From NCBI RefSeq assembly GCF_900290235.1, contig NZ_OLMK01000094.1, forward strand, positions 1 to 64,000: a stretch of 64,000 nucleotides of DNA, written 5' to 3'. Below, piece by piece: positions 24,820 to 33,596 of the stretch. Both the position numbers and the translations under genes were made by a program. Numbering within the stretch: position 1 is the stretch's first letter; the number at the start of each line of letters is the position of its first letter. Below the pieces are notes generated by a model. That model made no database searches, was not told the origin of the DNA, and saw only the letters and a program-made list of their open reading frames with translations. This DNA comes from Streptomyces sp. MA5143a (GTDB lineage Bacteria; Actinomycetota; Actinomycetes; Streptomycetales; Streptomycetaceae).

Positions 24820-27800
24820 TCACGGCAGCGGCTGCTCCGCCCAGATGATCTTGCCTTCGGGGGTGTAGCGGGTTCCCCAGCGTTCGGTGAGCTGGGCGAC
24901 CAGGAAGAGGCCGCGGCCGCCCTCGTCCTCGGTGCGGGCGCGGCGCAGCCGGGGTGAGGTGCCGCTTCCGTCGAAGACCTCGTAGATCAGGGCACGGTCG
25001 CGCAGCAGGCGGAGCTGGACGGGGCCGGTGGCGTGGCGGATGGCGTTGGTGACCAGCTCGCTGACGATGAGTTCGGTCGTGAAGGCCAGGTCGTCCAGGC
25101 CCCAGGCGGTCAGCTGCCTGGTGGCGGCGACGCGGGCGCGGGAGACGATCGCCGGGTCGCCGGGCAGCTCCCACTGGGCGACCCGTTCCGCGCCGAGCGC
25201 GTGCGTGCGGGCGACGAGCAGGGCCACGTCGTCGCACGGCCGGGTCGGGAGCAGCGCGTCGAGGATCGCGTCGCAGGTGTCCTCCGGGGTCCGGTCGGCG
25301 CCGGACAGGACGGAACGGAGCCGTTCCAGGCCGGTGTCGATGTCCCGGTGCCGGTCCTCGACCAGGCCATCGGTGTAGAGGACCATGCGGCTGCCCTCGG
25401 CCAGTTCCAGCTCGACCGTCTCGAACGGCATGCCGCCGAGGCCGAGCGGCGGACCGGACGGCAGGTCGACGAGGTCCACATGGCCGCCGGGGCCGACGAT
25501 CGCCGGCAGGGGGTGCCCGGCGCGGGCGAGGGTGCAGTGCCGGGAGACGGGGTCGTAGACCGCGTAGAGGCAGGTCGCGCCGATGATGCCGGAGTCCTCG
25601 TGGGTGTTCTCCACCGCCCAGCCCTCGCCCCGGTCGAGGCGGGCGACCAAATCGTCGAGGTGGGTGAGGAGGTCGTCGGGGGGCAGGTCCAGGGAGGAGA
25701 AGTTGTGGACGGCGGTGCGCAGCCGGCCCATGGTCGCGGCGGCGTGCAGGCCGTGGCCGACCACGTCCCCGACGACCAGCGCGACGCGGGCGCCGGAGAG
25801 CGGGATGACGTCGAACCAGTCGCCGCCGACGCCCGCCTGCGCGGGCAGATAGCGGTACGCGACCTCGACCGCGCTCTGTTCGGGGCGGCCCCGGGGCAGC
25901 AGGCTGCGCTGGAGGGCGAGGGCGGTGTTGTGCTCGCGGGTGTAGCGGCGGGCGTTGTCCACGCAGATCGCCGCGCGGCCGGCCAGTTCCTGGGCGAGCG
26001 ACAGATCGTCGTCCTCGAACGGGGCGGGCTGCCGTGAGCGGTAGAAGCTGACCACGCCGAGGGTCGTGCCGCGGGCCCGCAGCGGCACGGTGATCAGGGA
26101 GTGGATGCCGGCCGCGAGCGCGCGTTCGAGGCGGGCGGGGTCCTGGGCGAGCCAGCCGCCCGCCTCGGCGAGGACGGGTTCGAGCACCGAGCGGCCGGTC
26201 TCCCAGCTGCGGGCCTGCGGGGTGGTGGCGACGTACTGGACGCGGTCGCCGGCCTCGTACAGATGCGAGTCGCGGTGGACGGCGCCCAGCGCGACCCGGC
26301 GCAGTGCCATCCCCTCCCCCAGTGGTTCGGGCTCGTCGCCCAGGAGGACGGAGTCGGGCAGGTCCACGGCGGCGAAGTCGGCGAACCTCGGCACCGCGAC
26401 CTCCGTCAGCTCCTCGGCGGTACGAGTCACGTCCAGCGTCGTGCCGATACGGATCCCGGCGTCGTGCAGCAGCTCCAGCCGACGGCGCGCGAGCACCGCC
26501 AGCCGGCCGACCCCGGGTTCGCCCACGAGCAGCAGCCAGGCGTCGGCTACGGGGGCGCCGCTGGGCCCGGCTGACGCGTCGCCGCCGGTCCCGGGCGATG
26601 GGGCGGGGGCGGGGGCGGGCCGCGTAGCCGCCGGTGGGGGCTGCGGGGAGGGTGGGGCGACCGCGGGCAGGACGACGGCGGGGCGGGGCGAGGCCGCCGG
26701 GTGGGAGGGCTGGGCGGCGGGAGGTGGAGCGGGGGGTGCGGTGGGGGTGGCGGCCGGAGTGGGTGGGGCGGGCGGGGAGGTGGTGGCCGGGGCGGTGGGC
26801 GCGGCCTGGGTGGTGGGCGCGGCTGAGGACGTGGGGGCGGTCGCGTCCGGCGGCGCTATGGGTGCGGCCTCCTCAGTCGGTGTGGTGGGGGTCGGCGGGG
26901 CAACGCCCGGCGGCGTGACCGGAGCCGTCGGCGAGGTGGGCGAGGTCGTCGGCGACCCCGGGGGCGGCATCGGCGAGGTCGGCGAGGTCGAGCCCGTCTC
27001 CGCCCACGGCGACACGGTCGGGGTGCCCCGCCCACTCGGTGTCACCGGCTCAACCGGCGGCGTCGGCCCCATCGGCGTCACCGACGGCACCGACGGCGTC
27101 AATCCCGGCGTCACCGGAGGCGAGACAGGCGACGTCGATGTCGGCGTCACCGGAGGCGAGACGGGCGGCGTCAGCGTCGGCGTCACCAACTGCACCAACG
27201 GCACGGGCCGTGTCGACGCCCTCGCCTCCCCCACCTCTGCCCCCTCCCCTGCCTCCCCCGCCTCCCCCATCTCCGCCCCCACCCCCTCCGCCGCTCCCGT
27301 CGGCGCCGTTCGTTCCATGTGCCGTAGTCGGGGCCCGCCTTGGACCCGGGCCTCGACGACGACGCCGGTCTCGCCCGACGCGCCCATCACCGGGCGGCGC
27401 AGGAGGGTGGCTACGCGGCCACCGGGGAGGGTCACCTGGTCGAGGGTGAGGTGGGGGGAGGCGATGAGTTCCTCGGCCTTCTCGCGGAGGACGGCCAGGT
27501 CGACGCGGCCGAGGGTCTCGGCTCCGTGGCCGTACGGCCCCCGCGTCCGGGCGGGGCCGTCGGGCTGGCGGGGCCACGGCTCGGAGGGCGGCGCGGCCCG
27601 GCGGTACGCGGCGAGCAGGGCCCGCTCCCGGTCGGTGGCCTGTTCCAGCAGGCGGGCCTCGATGTCGTGGGCGGTCTCCCGGACGAGGCGCAGCATGGCG
27701 GGGTCGCCGTCGTCGCGGAGGCAGGTGAGGTCGAGGATGGCCTCGATACGGCCGCTGAGCGGATCGCGGACGGGAGCGCCGGCGCAGGCGAACGGGGAGA

Positions 27801-28260
27801 GACAGTCGGCGAAGTGCTCGCGGCCGAGGACGTACACCGGCCCGCGTTCGGCGAGGGCGGTGCCGACGCCGTTGGTGCCCGCGGCGGCCTCCGAGGCACA
27901 GAAGCCGGGGGCGAAGTTCACCTCGTCGAGACGGCTGAGGAGCCGGCGGTCGCCGCCGTGCCGCTGGACCACGCGGGCCTGGCCGTCGCAGAGCACGATG
28001 GTCATGCTCACGTTGGAGAGGGAGGCGGTGAGCCGGGAGAGCACCGGGTCGGCCGCGTGGAGGAAGGGGTCCTCCAGGGCGAGATCGGGTGCGTAGGGGA
28101 TCAGCAGCCGGTCGGGTTCGAGGCCCGCGGAACGGCAGCGTTTCCAGGAGTCGAGCACCGGGTCGCGCACCTCCGTGTCGACCCGCGCACCGGCGAGGAA
28201 CCGCTCGTGCGCGTCGACGAGCCCACCGATGTCGTCCCATGCGACGGACAACGGGATCAC
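24820..28260 (-). CDS. Very large SpoIIE/PP2C-family regulator with GAF domains and HATPase domain
   Basis: About 1146 residues of signalling modules. Residues 1-230 carry a GAF-like sensory domain of the acetoin-regulator type (DPVLDSWKRCRSAGL, GTNGVGTALAERGPVYV). Residues about 310-560 are a Pro/Thr/Ser/Val linker built from PVSPPVTP-like repeats. A second GAF follows (about 580-770), then a PP2C/SpoIIE phosphatase (VGGDWFDVIPL, ALVVGDVVGHGLHAA, LYTDGLVE) and a C-terminal anti-sigma-type ATPase (ELIVSELVTNAIRHA, EGGRGLFLVAQL). It probably tunes an anti-anti-sigma factor encoded elsewhere. The GTG start at 28260 has GAGG only 3 bases away, so the exact start is less sure. Confidence 0.88.
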   Translation of the reverse strand: MIPLSVAWDDIGGLVDAHERFLAGARVDTEVRDPVLDSWKRCRSAGLEPDRLLIPYAPDLALEDPFLHAADPVLSRLTASLSNVSMTIVLCDGQARVVQRHGGDRRLLSRLDEVNFAPGFCASEAAAGTNGVGTALAERGPVYVLGREHFADCLSPFACAGAPVRDPLSGRIEAILDLTCLRDDGDPAMLRLVRETAHDIEARLLEQATDRERALLAAYRRAAPPSEPWPRQPDGPARTRGPYGHGAETLGRVDLAVLREKAEELIASPHLTLDQVTLPGGRVATLLRRPVMGASGETGVVVEARVQGGPRLRHMERTAPTGAAEGVGAEMGEAGEAGEGAEVGEARASTRPVPLVQLVTPTLTPPVSPPVTPTSTSPVSPPVTPGLTPSVPSVTPMGPTPPVEPVTPSGRGTPTVSPWAETGSTSPTSPMPPPGSPTTSPTSPTAPVTPPGVAPPTPTTPTEEAAPIAPPDATAPTSSAAPTTQAAPTAPATTSPPAPPTPAATPTAPPAPPPAAQPSHPAASPRPAVVLPAVAPPSPQPPPAATRPAPAPAPSPGTGGDASAGPSGAPVADAWLLLVGEPGVGRLAVLARRRLELLHDAGIRIGTTLDVTRTAEELTEVAVPRFADFAAVDLPDSVLLGDEPEPLGEGMALRRVALGAVHRDSHLYEAGDRVQYVATTPQARSWETGRSVLEPVLAEAGGWLAQDPARLERALAAGIHSLITVPLRARGTTLGVVSFYRSRQPAPFEDDDLSLAQELAGRAAICVDNARRYTREHNTALALQRSLLPRGRPEQSAVEVAYRYLPAQAGVGGDWFDVIPLSGARVALVVGDVVGHGLHAAATMGRLRTAVHNFSSLDLPPDDLLTHLDDLVARLDRGEGWAVENTHEDSGIIGATCLYAVYDPVSRHCTLARAGHPLPAIVGPGGHVDLVDLPSGPPLGLGGMPFETVELELAEGSRMVLYTDGLVEDRHRDIDTGLERLRSVLSGADRTPEDTCDAILDALLPTRPCDDVALLVARTHALGAERVAQWELPGDPAIVSRARVAATRQLTAWGLDDLAFTTELIVSELVTNAIRHATGPVQLRLLRDRALIYEVFDGSGTSPRLRRARTEDEGGRGLFLVAQLTERWGTRYTPEGKIIWAEQPLP

Positions 28261-28572
28261 TTCCCTCGCCCGGAGGTCTCCCCGTCGCTCGCCGCCACTC
28301 GGCGCGCGCCCCGAGGACCCGCCAAGCGATACAACCCTAGACCTCGCGTGACACGAATCACAACATCGTTCCCACAAGGGCACGGGAGAATACAAAACGC
28401 CTGTACGGACGCCTGACGGTGGCTCCGGCGGCGGTGGGAATTCGGTTCCCCCACATGTGAGCGTCACATCCGAAGGGAACGCTCCTGTCATCCCCCTCGT
28501 TCTTGTCACGCCTTGCCTCCGCCGGTCCGGTCCCCGTCCGCCCGGCGGCGACACGGAAGGACGACGTGCCCT
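28261..28572. promoter_or_regulatory. Divergent promoter region
   Basis: This 312-base gap separates the SpoIIE-type gene (minus) from the polytopic membrane gene (plus). On the minus strand TTGTGA (28358-28363) and TAGGGT (28334-28339) are separated by 18 bases and could serve the large regulator. The plus-strand promoter is not evident. The first part up to 28572 is open in the membrane gene's frame from a TTG at 28513. Confidence 0.35.
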
Positions 28573-29697
28573 TTGTATCCGCTTCCGCTCGACGCGCCGC
28601 CCCCCGCGCGGCCCGCCGCCACTGACCCCGAGCCCGAGCCCCCCTGCTCCACGCTCGCCCTCCCCAAGAAACTCCCCGCGAACCTCCCCACGAGCCTCTC
28701 CACGAACCTCCGGAGCCGCCTCCCCAGCGGACTCCGCCGACTCGTCCCCACCCGATCCACCACCACCGCGCGCCGGTTGCGGCTCACGCTCACCCTGCTG
28801 CCGCTGCTGCTGCTCGGGGTGTGGGCCGCGGTCGACTGGCGCACCGTGTACGGCGGCGCCACCCGGCTGGTCTCGGCCGACCCGCGGTGGCTGCTGGCCG
28901 GGGTCCTCTTCACCGCCCTGTGCTCCGTGGCCGCCGCGTTCGTCCGGCAGGGCGCGGTGCCCGAGCGGCTGCCGCCGGGGCGGCTGATCGCGACCCAGTT
29001 CGCGGCCGGCGCGGCGGGCCAGGCGCTGCCGGGCAACATCGGCGCGCACGCGGTCGTCCTGCGCTTCCTGCGCGGCCAGGGCATACCCCTGCCCCGGGCC
29101 ACGGCCTCCCTCGCCCTGTACTCGGCGGTGAAGCCGGTCGCCAAGACGCTGGTGATCCTCGCGTTCCTGGTCGCCTTCCCCGGCACCCTCAAGGTGACCG
29201 AGCTGCTCCCGAAGGGCGAGACGCTGGCCCTGGCCGGCGCGATCACCGGGGTCAGCGTGGCCGCCGTGGTCACCCTGATCACGACCGTACGGCCGCTGCG
29301 GCAGCCGCTCATCGGGGGGCTGCGGACCGCGCTGACCGACACGCGGGTCGTGCACAGCCGGCCCGTCCGGGCCCTCGCGCTGTGGGGCGGGGCCGCCGCG
29401 TTCCCGTTGTGCCAGGGCGCGGTCGTCGCCTCCGTCGGGACCTCCCTCGGGCTGCCGCTGTCCTGGATCCAGATGGTCTTCGCCTACCTCGTCGCCAGCA
29501 CCGCCGCCGGTGCGGTGCCCGCGCCGGGCGGCCTCGGCCCGATGGACGCGGCCCTCGTCTTCACCCTGGTCGCCTTCGGCGCGCCGGCGACGGTCGCCAC
29601 GACCACGGTCATCGGCTACCGGGTCCTGACGGTGTGGCTGCCCCTGCTCCCCGGCACGCTGGTGCTCTCGGCGCTGGTACGGGCGAAGGTGCTGTGA
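28573..29697 (+). CDS. Polytopic membrane protein, lysylphosphatidylglycerol synthase TM region / UPF0104 type
   Basis: About 374 residues. A Pro-rich and then Arg/Ser-rich cytoplasmic N-terminus is followed from about residue 70 by eight to nine membrane helices. Conserved family features include GAAGQALPGNIGAHAVVLRF and STAAGAVPAPGGLGPMDAAL, the two Gly/Pro-rich re-entrant motifs of this flippase-like fold. The catalytic aminoacyl-transferase domain of MprF is absent, so it may translocate a lipid or glycolipid rather than synthesise one. The TTG at 28573 has GGAAGG 12 bases upstream. TTG 28513 is an alternative with no ribosome site. Confidence 0.75.
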   Translation: MYPLPLDAPPPARPAATDPEPEPPCSTLALPKKLPANLPTSLSTNLRSRLPSGLRRLVPTRSTTTARRLRLTLTLLPLLLLGVWAAVDWRTVYGGATRLVSADPRWLLAGVLFTALCSVAAAFVRQGAVPERLPPGRLIATQFAAGAAGQALPGNIGAHAVVLRFLRGQGIPLPRATASLALYSAVKPVAKTLVILAFLVAFPGTLKVTELLPKGETLALAGAITGVSVAAVVTLITTVRPLRQPLIGGLRTALTDTRVVHSRPVRALALWGGAAAFPLCQGAVVASVGTSLGLPLSWIQMVFAYLVASTAAGAVPAPGGLGPMDAALVFTLVAFGAPATVATTTVIGYRVLTVWLPLLPGTLVLSALVRAKVL

Positions 29698-29744
29698 GGG
29701 CCTGAGCGCCCGGCTGGAGAGCTGACGGCCGCCGCCACGTGCCA

Positions 29745-29850
29745 CACGGCGCCCGCCTCCCGCCACACAGCACCCGGCACCCGGCACACAGCACCCGGCT
29801 CCCGGCTCCCGGCTCCCGCCACGCAGCACCCGGCTCCCGGTAATCGGTGC
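29745..29850. repeat. Short CACCCGGC/TCCCGGC repeats between convergent genes
   Basis: Iterated CACCCGG and CTCCCGG blocks fill the 164-base gap between the membrane protein stop (29697) and the Ku stop (29862), which converge. This may reflect slippage. No clear hairpin terminator was found there. Confidence 0.6.
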
Positions 29851-29861
29851 CCGCCGGTGTC

Positions 29862-30899
29862 TCAGGCCGGGCGCTTGCGGGGCGTCGTCTTCTTGGCCGG
29901 GGTCTTCTTCGCGGTGCTCTTCGCCGTCGTGGACTTCTTCGCCGTGGACTTCTTCGCCGTCGTCTTCTTGGCGCCCTGGGCGCTCCGTGTCCCCTGGGAC
30001 GACTTCGACGTGGACTTCCTGGCGGAGGCGGCCGACGGCGCCGACTTCTTCGCCGTGGCCGTGGACTTCTTGCCGGCGGGTTCCTTCGGGGTGCGCATGG
30101 GGGTCACGGCGGCGACGTCCTCGCCGCGGGACTCCTTGGCGGCGCGGACGCTGTTCTCCAGGGCCGCCATCAGGTCGAGCACCTTGCCGCCCGTCTCCGG
30201 GGCGGGCGCGGTCGGCGGCTCCTCGCCGGAGGCCTTCGCGGCGATGAGTTCCTCGACCGCCTCGCGGTAGTCGTCGTGCAGCTCGTTGAGGTCGACCTCG
30301 CCGAGGGTCTCCATGAGGGCGTCGGCGAGATCGAGTTCCTTGTCGCGGACGGTGACGCCGGCGTCGGGCGCGACCCCCTCCGTGGTACGGATCTCGTCGG
30401 GCCAGAGCAGCCCGTGCATGGCGAGCACGTCCTCCACCACCCGGAGCATCCCGAGCCGTTCGCGCCCGCGCAGGGCGAACTTGCAGATGGCGACCTTCCC
30501 GCTGCGCTTGAGCGCCTCCCGCAGCAGGGTGTACGGCTTGGCGGCCGGCACACCGTTCGGCGCCAGGTAGTACGCGGCGTCCACCTGGAGCGGGTCGACC
30601 TTCTCGGCCGGGACGAAGCCCTCGATCTCGATGGTCTTGGCGGTCGGGATCGGCAGCGACGCGAGGTCCTCGTCCGTGATCGGGATCATCGTCCCGTCGG
30701 CGTCCTCGTACGCCTTGCCGATCTCCCCCTGCGCCACCTCGCGCTCCTCCAGCTCGCACACCTTGCGGTAGCGGATACGGCCGCCGTCCTCGGTGTGGAT
30801 CTGCCGGAAGGAGACGGAGTGGCTCTCGGTGGCGTTCACGAGCTTGATCGGGATGCTGACCAGACCGAAGGAGATGGCGCCGTTCCAGATGGATCGCAC
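29862..30899 (-). CDS. ku: Ku DNA end-binding protein
   Basis: Homodimeric ring that binds double-strand ends in bacterial non-homologous end joining. The core (MRSIWNGAISFGLVSIPIKL, then residues to about 260) is the standard Ku fold with the CELEEREV and ALRGRERLGMLRVVEDVL segments. A C-terminal tail of about 80 residues is a Lys/Ala/Ser/Thr array (KKSTAKKS, KKTPAKKT), like histone H1. Such tails add DNA binding in actinobacterial Ku. The GTG at 30899 matches the conserved N-terminus better than the GTG at 30908. A ligD-type polymerase is divergent. Confidence 0.95.
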   Translation of the reverse strand: MRSIWNGAISFGLVSIPIKLVNATESHSVSFRQIHTEDGGRIRYRKVCELEEREVAQGEIGKAYEDADGTMIPITDEDLASLPIPTAKTIEIEGFVPAEKVDPLQVDAAYYLAPNGVPAAKPYTLLREALKRSGKVAICKFALRGRERLGMLRVVEDVLAMHGLLWPDEIRTTEGVAPDAGVTVRDKELDLADALMETLGEVDLNELHDDYREAVEELIAAKASGEEPPTAPAPETGGKVLDLMAALENSVRAAKESRGEDVAAVTPMRTPKEPAGKKSTATAKKSAPSAASARKSTSKSSQGTRSAQGAKKTTAKKSTAKKSTTAKSTAKKTPAKKTTPRKRPA

Positions 30900-30956
30900 G
30901 AGCAGCACACCCCTTTCGGATTGGTTTCCACCGAATCATCCACACCGTATCCCCGG

Positions 30957-31060
30957 CCGGTCACCCCTGCCCGCCGACCGGTCACCCCACCCGGCCCGAC
31001 CGGGCACCCCACCCGACTCGACCGGTCGCCCCGCCCGTTCGCCGGTCGCCCCACCCGCCT
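30957..31060. repeat. Five ~21-bp tandem repeats between ku and the ligD-type polymerase
   Basis: Units start at 30957, 30978, 31000, 31022 and 31042, consensus CCGGTCRCCCCACCCGNCNCGA, lengths 21, 22, 22, 20 and 19. The period is about two helical turns. They fill most of the 219-base divergent intergenic region. Confidence 0.85.
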
Positions 31061-31118
31061 ACTGATCGCCGACCTCCAGGCAAGGCACTATGCCCCACTC
31101 TCGTGCGATTCTCGTTGC

Positions 31119-32000
31119 ATGACGCCGATCACCGAGGTGGAGGGGCACCGGGTCGCCCTGTCGAATCTGGAGAAGGTCCTCCATCCGGCGACCGGCTTCA
31201 CCAAGGGCGAGCTGCTGCACTACTACGCCACCACCGCGGACGCCCTCCTCCCCCATCTGCGGGGCCGGCCGGTGTCGTTCCTCCGCTACCCGGACGGCCC
31301 CGGCGGCCAGCAGTTCTTCGCCAAGAACGTGCCGCCGGGCACCCCCGAGTGGGTCACGACCGCCGAGGTGCGGCGCATGGAGGGGCCGTCCCGGATGGTG
31401 CTGGTGCAGGACCTGGCCAGCCTGATGTGGGCGTCGAACCTCGTCACCGAGTTCCACACGCCCCAGTGGACCGTGGACTCGCCCGACGAGGCCGACCGGA
31501 TCGTGTTCGACCTGGATCCGGGGCCGCCCGCGAGCGTCGTGGAGTGCTGCGAGGTCGCATGCTGGCTGCGGGAGCGGCTGGCGGCCGACGGGATCGAGGT
31601 TCTCGCCAAGACGTCCGGATCGAAGGGGCTGCATCTGCTGGGCGCGGTGCGCGGGGCGTCGTCCGAGCGGGTGACGGAGTACGCCAAGGAGCTGGCCGTG
31701 GAGGCGGAGCAGGCGCTGCCCCGCCGGGTCGTCCACCGGATGACGCGCAGCCTGCGCCCCGGGAAGGTGTTCGTGGACTGGAGCCAGAACGCCGCCCGCA
31801 AGACCACGGCCGCCCCGTACACCCTGCGGGCCCGCACCGAGCCGACCGTGTCGGCGCCCGTCACCTGGACCGAGGTGGAGGAGTGCTCCTCCCCCGGCCG
31901 GCTGGTCTTCCGGGCTCCCGACATCGCGCCCCGCCTCCAGGACTACGGCGACCTGCTGGCCCCCCTGCTCGACCCGGCCGCCGCCCGTCCACTGCCCTGA
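31119..32000 (+). CDS. LigD-type NHEJ polymerase (primase-polymerase domain)
   Basis: A 293-residue stand-alone PrimPol domain, the polymerase module of LigD, which fills gaps during end joining. It begins MTPITEVEGHRVALSNLEKV and has the conserved TKGELLHYYATTADALLPHL, FAKNVPPGTPEWV and metal-binding VFDLDPGPP. The nucleotide-binding segment TSGSKGLHLLG, the FVDWSQNAARKTTAAPYTLR motif and the C-terminal TWTEVEE are also present. Ligase and phosphoesterase domains are not fused. There is no Shine-Dalgarno sequence before the ATG, so it may be leaderless. It is divergent from ku. Confidence 0.93.
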   Translation: MTPITEVEGHRVALSNLEKVLHPATGFTKGELLHYYATTADALLPHLRGRPVSFLRYPDGPGGQQFFAKNVPPGTPEWVTTAEVRRMEGPSRMVLVQDLASLMWASNLVTEFHTPQWTVDSPDEADRIVFDLDPGPPASVVECCEVACWLRERLAADGIEVLAKTSGSKGLHLLGAVRGASSERVTEYAKELAVEAEQALPRRVVHRMTRSLRPGKVFVDWSQNAARKTTAAPYTLRARTEPTVSAPVTWTEVEECSSPGRLVFRAPDIAPRLQDYGDLLAPLLDPAAARPLP

Positions 32001-32061
32001 CGGTCCGCCTTCCCGGTGAGCCCCCGTCCCGGCCCTGTCCGTCGACGGACGGTCCGGGCGG

Positions 32062-32865
32062 TCAGGCCCTCGTCCAGGTGCCGCGGTCCCTGGCCGTCGC
32101 GTACAGGGCCTCGATGTCGGCCGGTTTGAGCACACCTCCGGTGCGGGCGAGGCCGGGGAGGTCGGCGTCGGTCAGGACGCGGGCCTCGCGCGGGGGCGCG
32201 CCGACGCGCAGGCCGGCGGGTTCGACGAGGGCGAGGACGGGGTGGACCTCGGCGGTGAGGGCGTAGGCGGCCCGGTCGGCGTCGGCGCGGAGCCGGCGCA
32301 GCAGGGGGCGCGGCTCGTGGCGGCCGAGGGCGACGAGGGGGTCGGAGACGGTGACGCGCTGCCTGCGGGCGTAGAGGGAGCGGACGCAGTACAGGCCACC
32401 GGGGCCGATCACCAGGTGGTGGATGCGGTCCCCGCCGGGCAGCGGCACCGAGTGCAGGGTGCGCCAGCCCGCGCCCTCCAGCCCGTCGAGCAGCGCCCCG
32501 ATCGTCTGTTCCGCCGTGAGGGCCCGGCGGCGCGGGTCGGGGCGCAGCCGGTGCGGCGGTCCGGGGTCGCGGTCGAGGTCGACGAGCAGGGCCTCGCCGG
32601 GGCGGTTGGGGGCGAGGTCGTCGTCGGGGTGCAGGGTCAGCCGGGCCAGCTCGGCGGCGGTGGGCACGGGTGGCGGGCCCACCGTGACCGGTCCGGCGAC
32701 GAAGGGGTGGAGGGCGGCGAGCACGTCCGCTCTCGACTCCTCGCTCAGGAGGTTCACCCGGCCCGTGTCTCGGTCGTACCAGGCGACGTTGCTCCCGTCG
32801 GTCCGGCACACGTACAGGCGCTCCTGTCCGTGCCGCCGGGTCGGTATGACGCGCAGTCCGTTCAT
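32062..32865 (-). CDS. NERD (nuclease-related) domain protein
   Basis: A 267-residue protein. Residues about 118-185 fit the NERD fold: ALTAEQTIGALLDGLEGAGW, then HHLVIGPGGLYCVRSLYARR. NERD proteins are suspected nucleases, but the fold is often degenerate; the usual Asp before the GP.G strand reads HHLVIGPGG here, so activity is doubtful. The N-terminus (RLYVCRTDGSNVAWYDRDTG) is a conserved Streptomyces extension. It is convergent with the ligD-type gene and divergent from a phosphatase gene. A role in DNA repair is suggested only by position. Confidence 0.7.
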   Translation of the reverse strand: MNGLRVIPTRRHGQERLYVCRTDGSNVAWYDRDTGRVNLLSEESRADVLAALHPFVAGPVTVGPPPVPTAAELARLTLHPDDDLAPNRPGEALLVDLDRDPGPPHRLRPDPRRRALTAEQTIGALLDGLEGAGWRTLHSVPLPGGDRIHHLVIGPGGLYCVRSLYARRQRVTVSDPLVALGRHEPRPLLRRLRADADRAAYALTAEVHPVLALVEPAGLRVGAPPREARVLTDADLPGLARTGGVLKPADIEALYATARDRGTWTRA

Positions 32866-32969
32866 GCACCATCACCCCCGACCATGGGAACAGGCAGGGT
32901 GCTCCATCGGCAAGAACCCGGATACCTTTGGGGGGACGACCCGTCGTCAGGGGCTTGGGGAGGCCGCCG

Positions 32970-33491
32970 TTGCCGCCGCGCAGAAAGCAACCCGACGTTC
33001 CGGCTCCGCTCGAACCGTGGAGCGAGATCGTGCCCGGCCTGTGGATGGGCGGGCACGAGTTCGCGGGGCGGACCGGCACCGGAGAAGTCGAAGTCGCCGT
33101 CGTGGGCGATGAGTTCGATCTCGTGCTGTCCCTGCTGCGGCTCCCCGGGTACGGGCCGGGGGACGGCGTCGAGCACCATGTGTGGCCGATCCCGGACGGA
33201 CCGCTCGACGGGACGCAGCTGGCGGGCGTGATGCGGCTGGCGCAGGCCGCGTGCGACGCGCTGGAGGACGGCCGGAAGGTCCTCGTCCGCTGCTTCCACG
33301 GCTACAACCGGTCCGGTCTGGTCGTCGCGCACGCGCTGGTCCGCGACGGGCACTCCGCCGAGGAGGCGATCCGGCTGATCCGCACCCGCCGCTCGCCGTG
33401 GGCGCTGCACAACGAGCTGTTCGTGGAGTATCTGCACACCGGCCTGCCGACCGTGCGCCTCCTGGAGGAGCTGGAGGAACTCGCCGAGTAG
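32970..33491 (+). CDS. Dual-specificity protein phosphatase family protein
   Basis: A 173-residue Cys-based phosphatase. The signature CX5R loop is VLVRCFHGYNRSGLVVAHAL, and the acid-loop region (HVWPIPDGPLDG) and LRLPGYGP lie before it. The C-terminal helix AIRLIRTRRSPWALHNELF fits the DSP family. The TTG at 32970 has GGGGAGG 6 bases upstream and is preferred to 32928. The substrate is unknown; phosphoprotein or phosphoinositide-like substrates are typical of the family. Confidence 0.85.
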   Translation: MPPRRKQPDVPAPLEPWSEIVPGLWMGGHEFAGRTGTGEVEVAVVGDEFDLVLSLLRLPGYGPGDGVEHHVWPIPDGPLDGTQLAGVMRLAQAACDALEDGRKVLVRCFHGYNRSGLVVAHALVRDGHSAEEAIRLIRTRRSPWALHNELFVEYLHTGLPTVRLLEELEELAE

Positions 33492-33596
33492 GGTCCGTCG
33501 TCCGGATCACGCCGACCGCAGGCGGCCCTGAGGGCGGATCGAGCCACGCATAAGGTGTACGGGACCGAAAGTCGTCCTTCCGCATCCAGGAGTCCC

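Noticed and set aside
30909..30945. Minus-strand open frame of 2041 codons from 24820 to 30945
   Set aside because: Only the part up to 28260 is coding. The remainder is a shadow of the membrane-protein and Ku genes and has no domain match.
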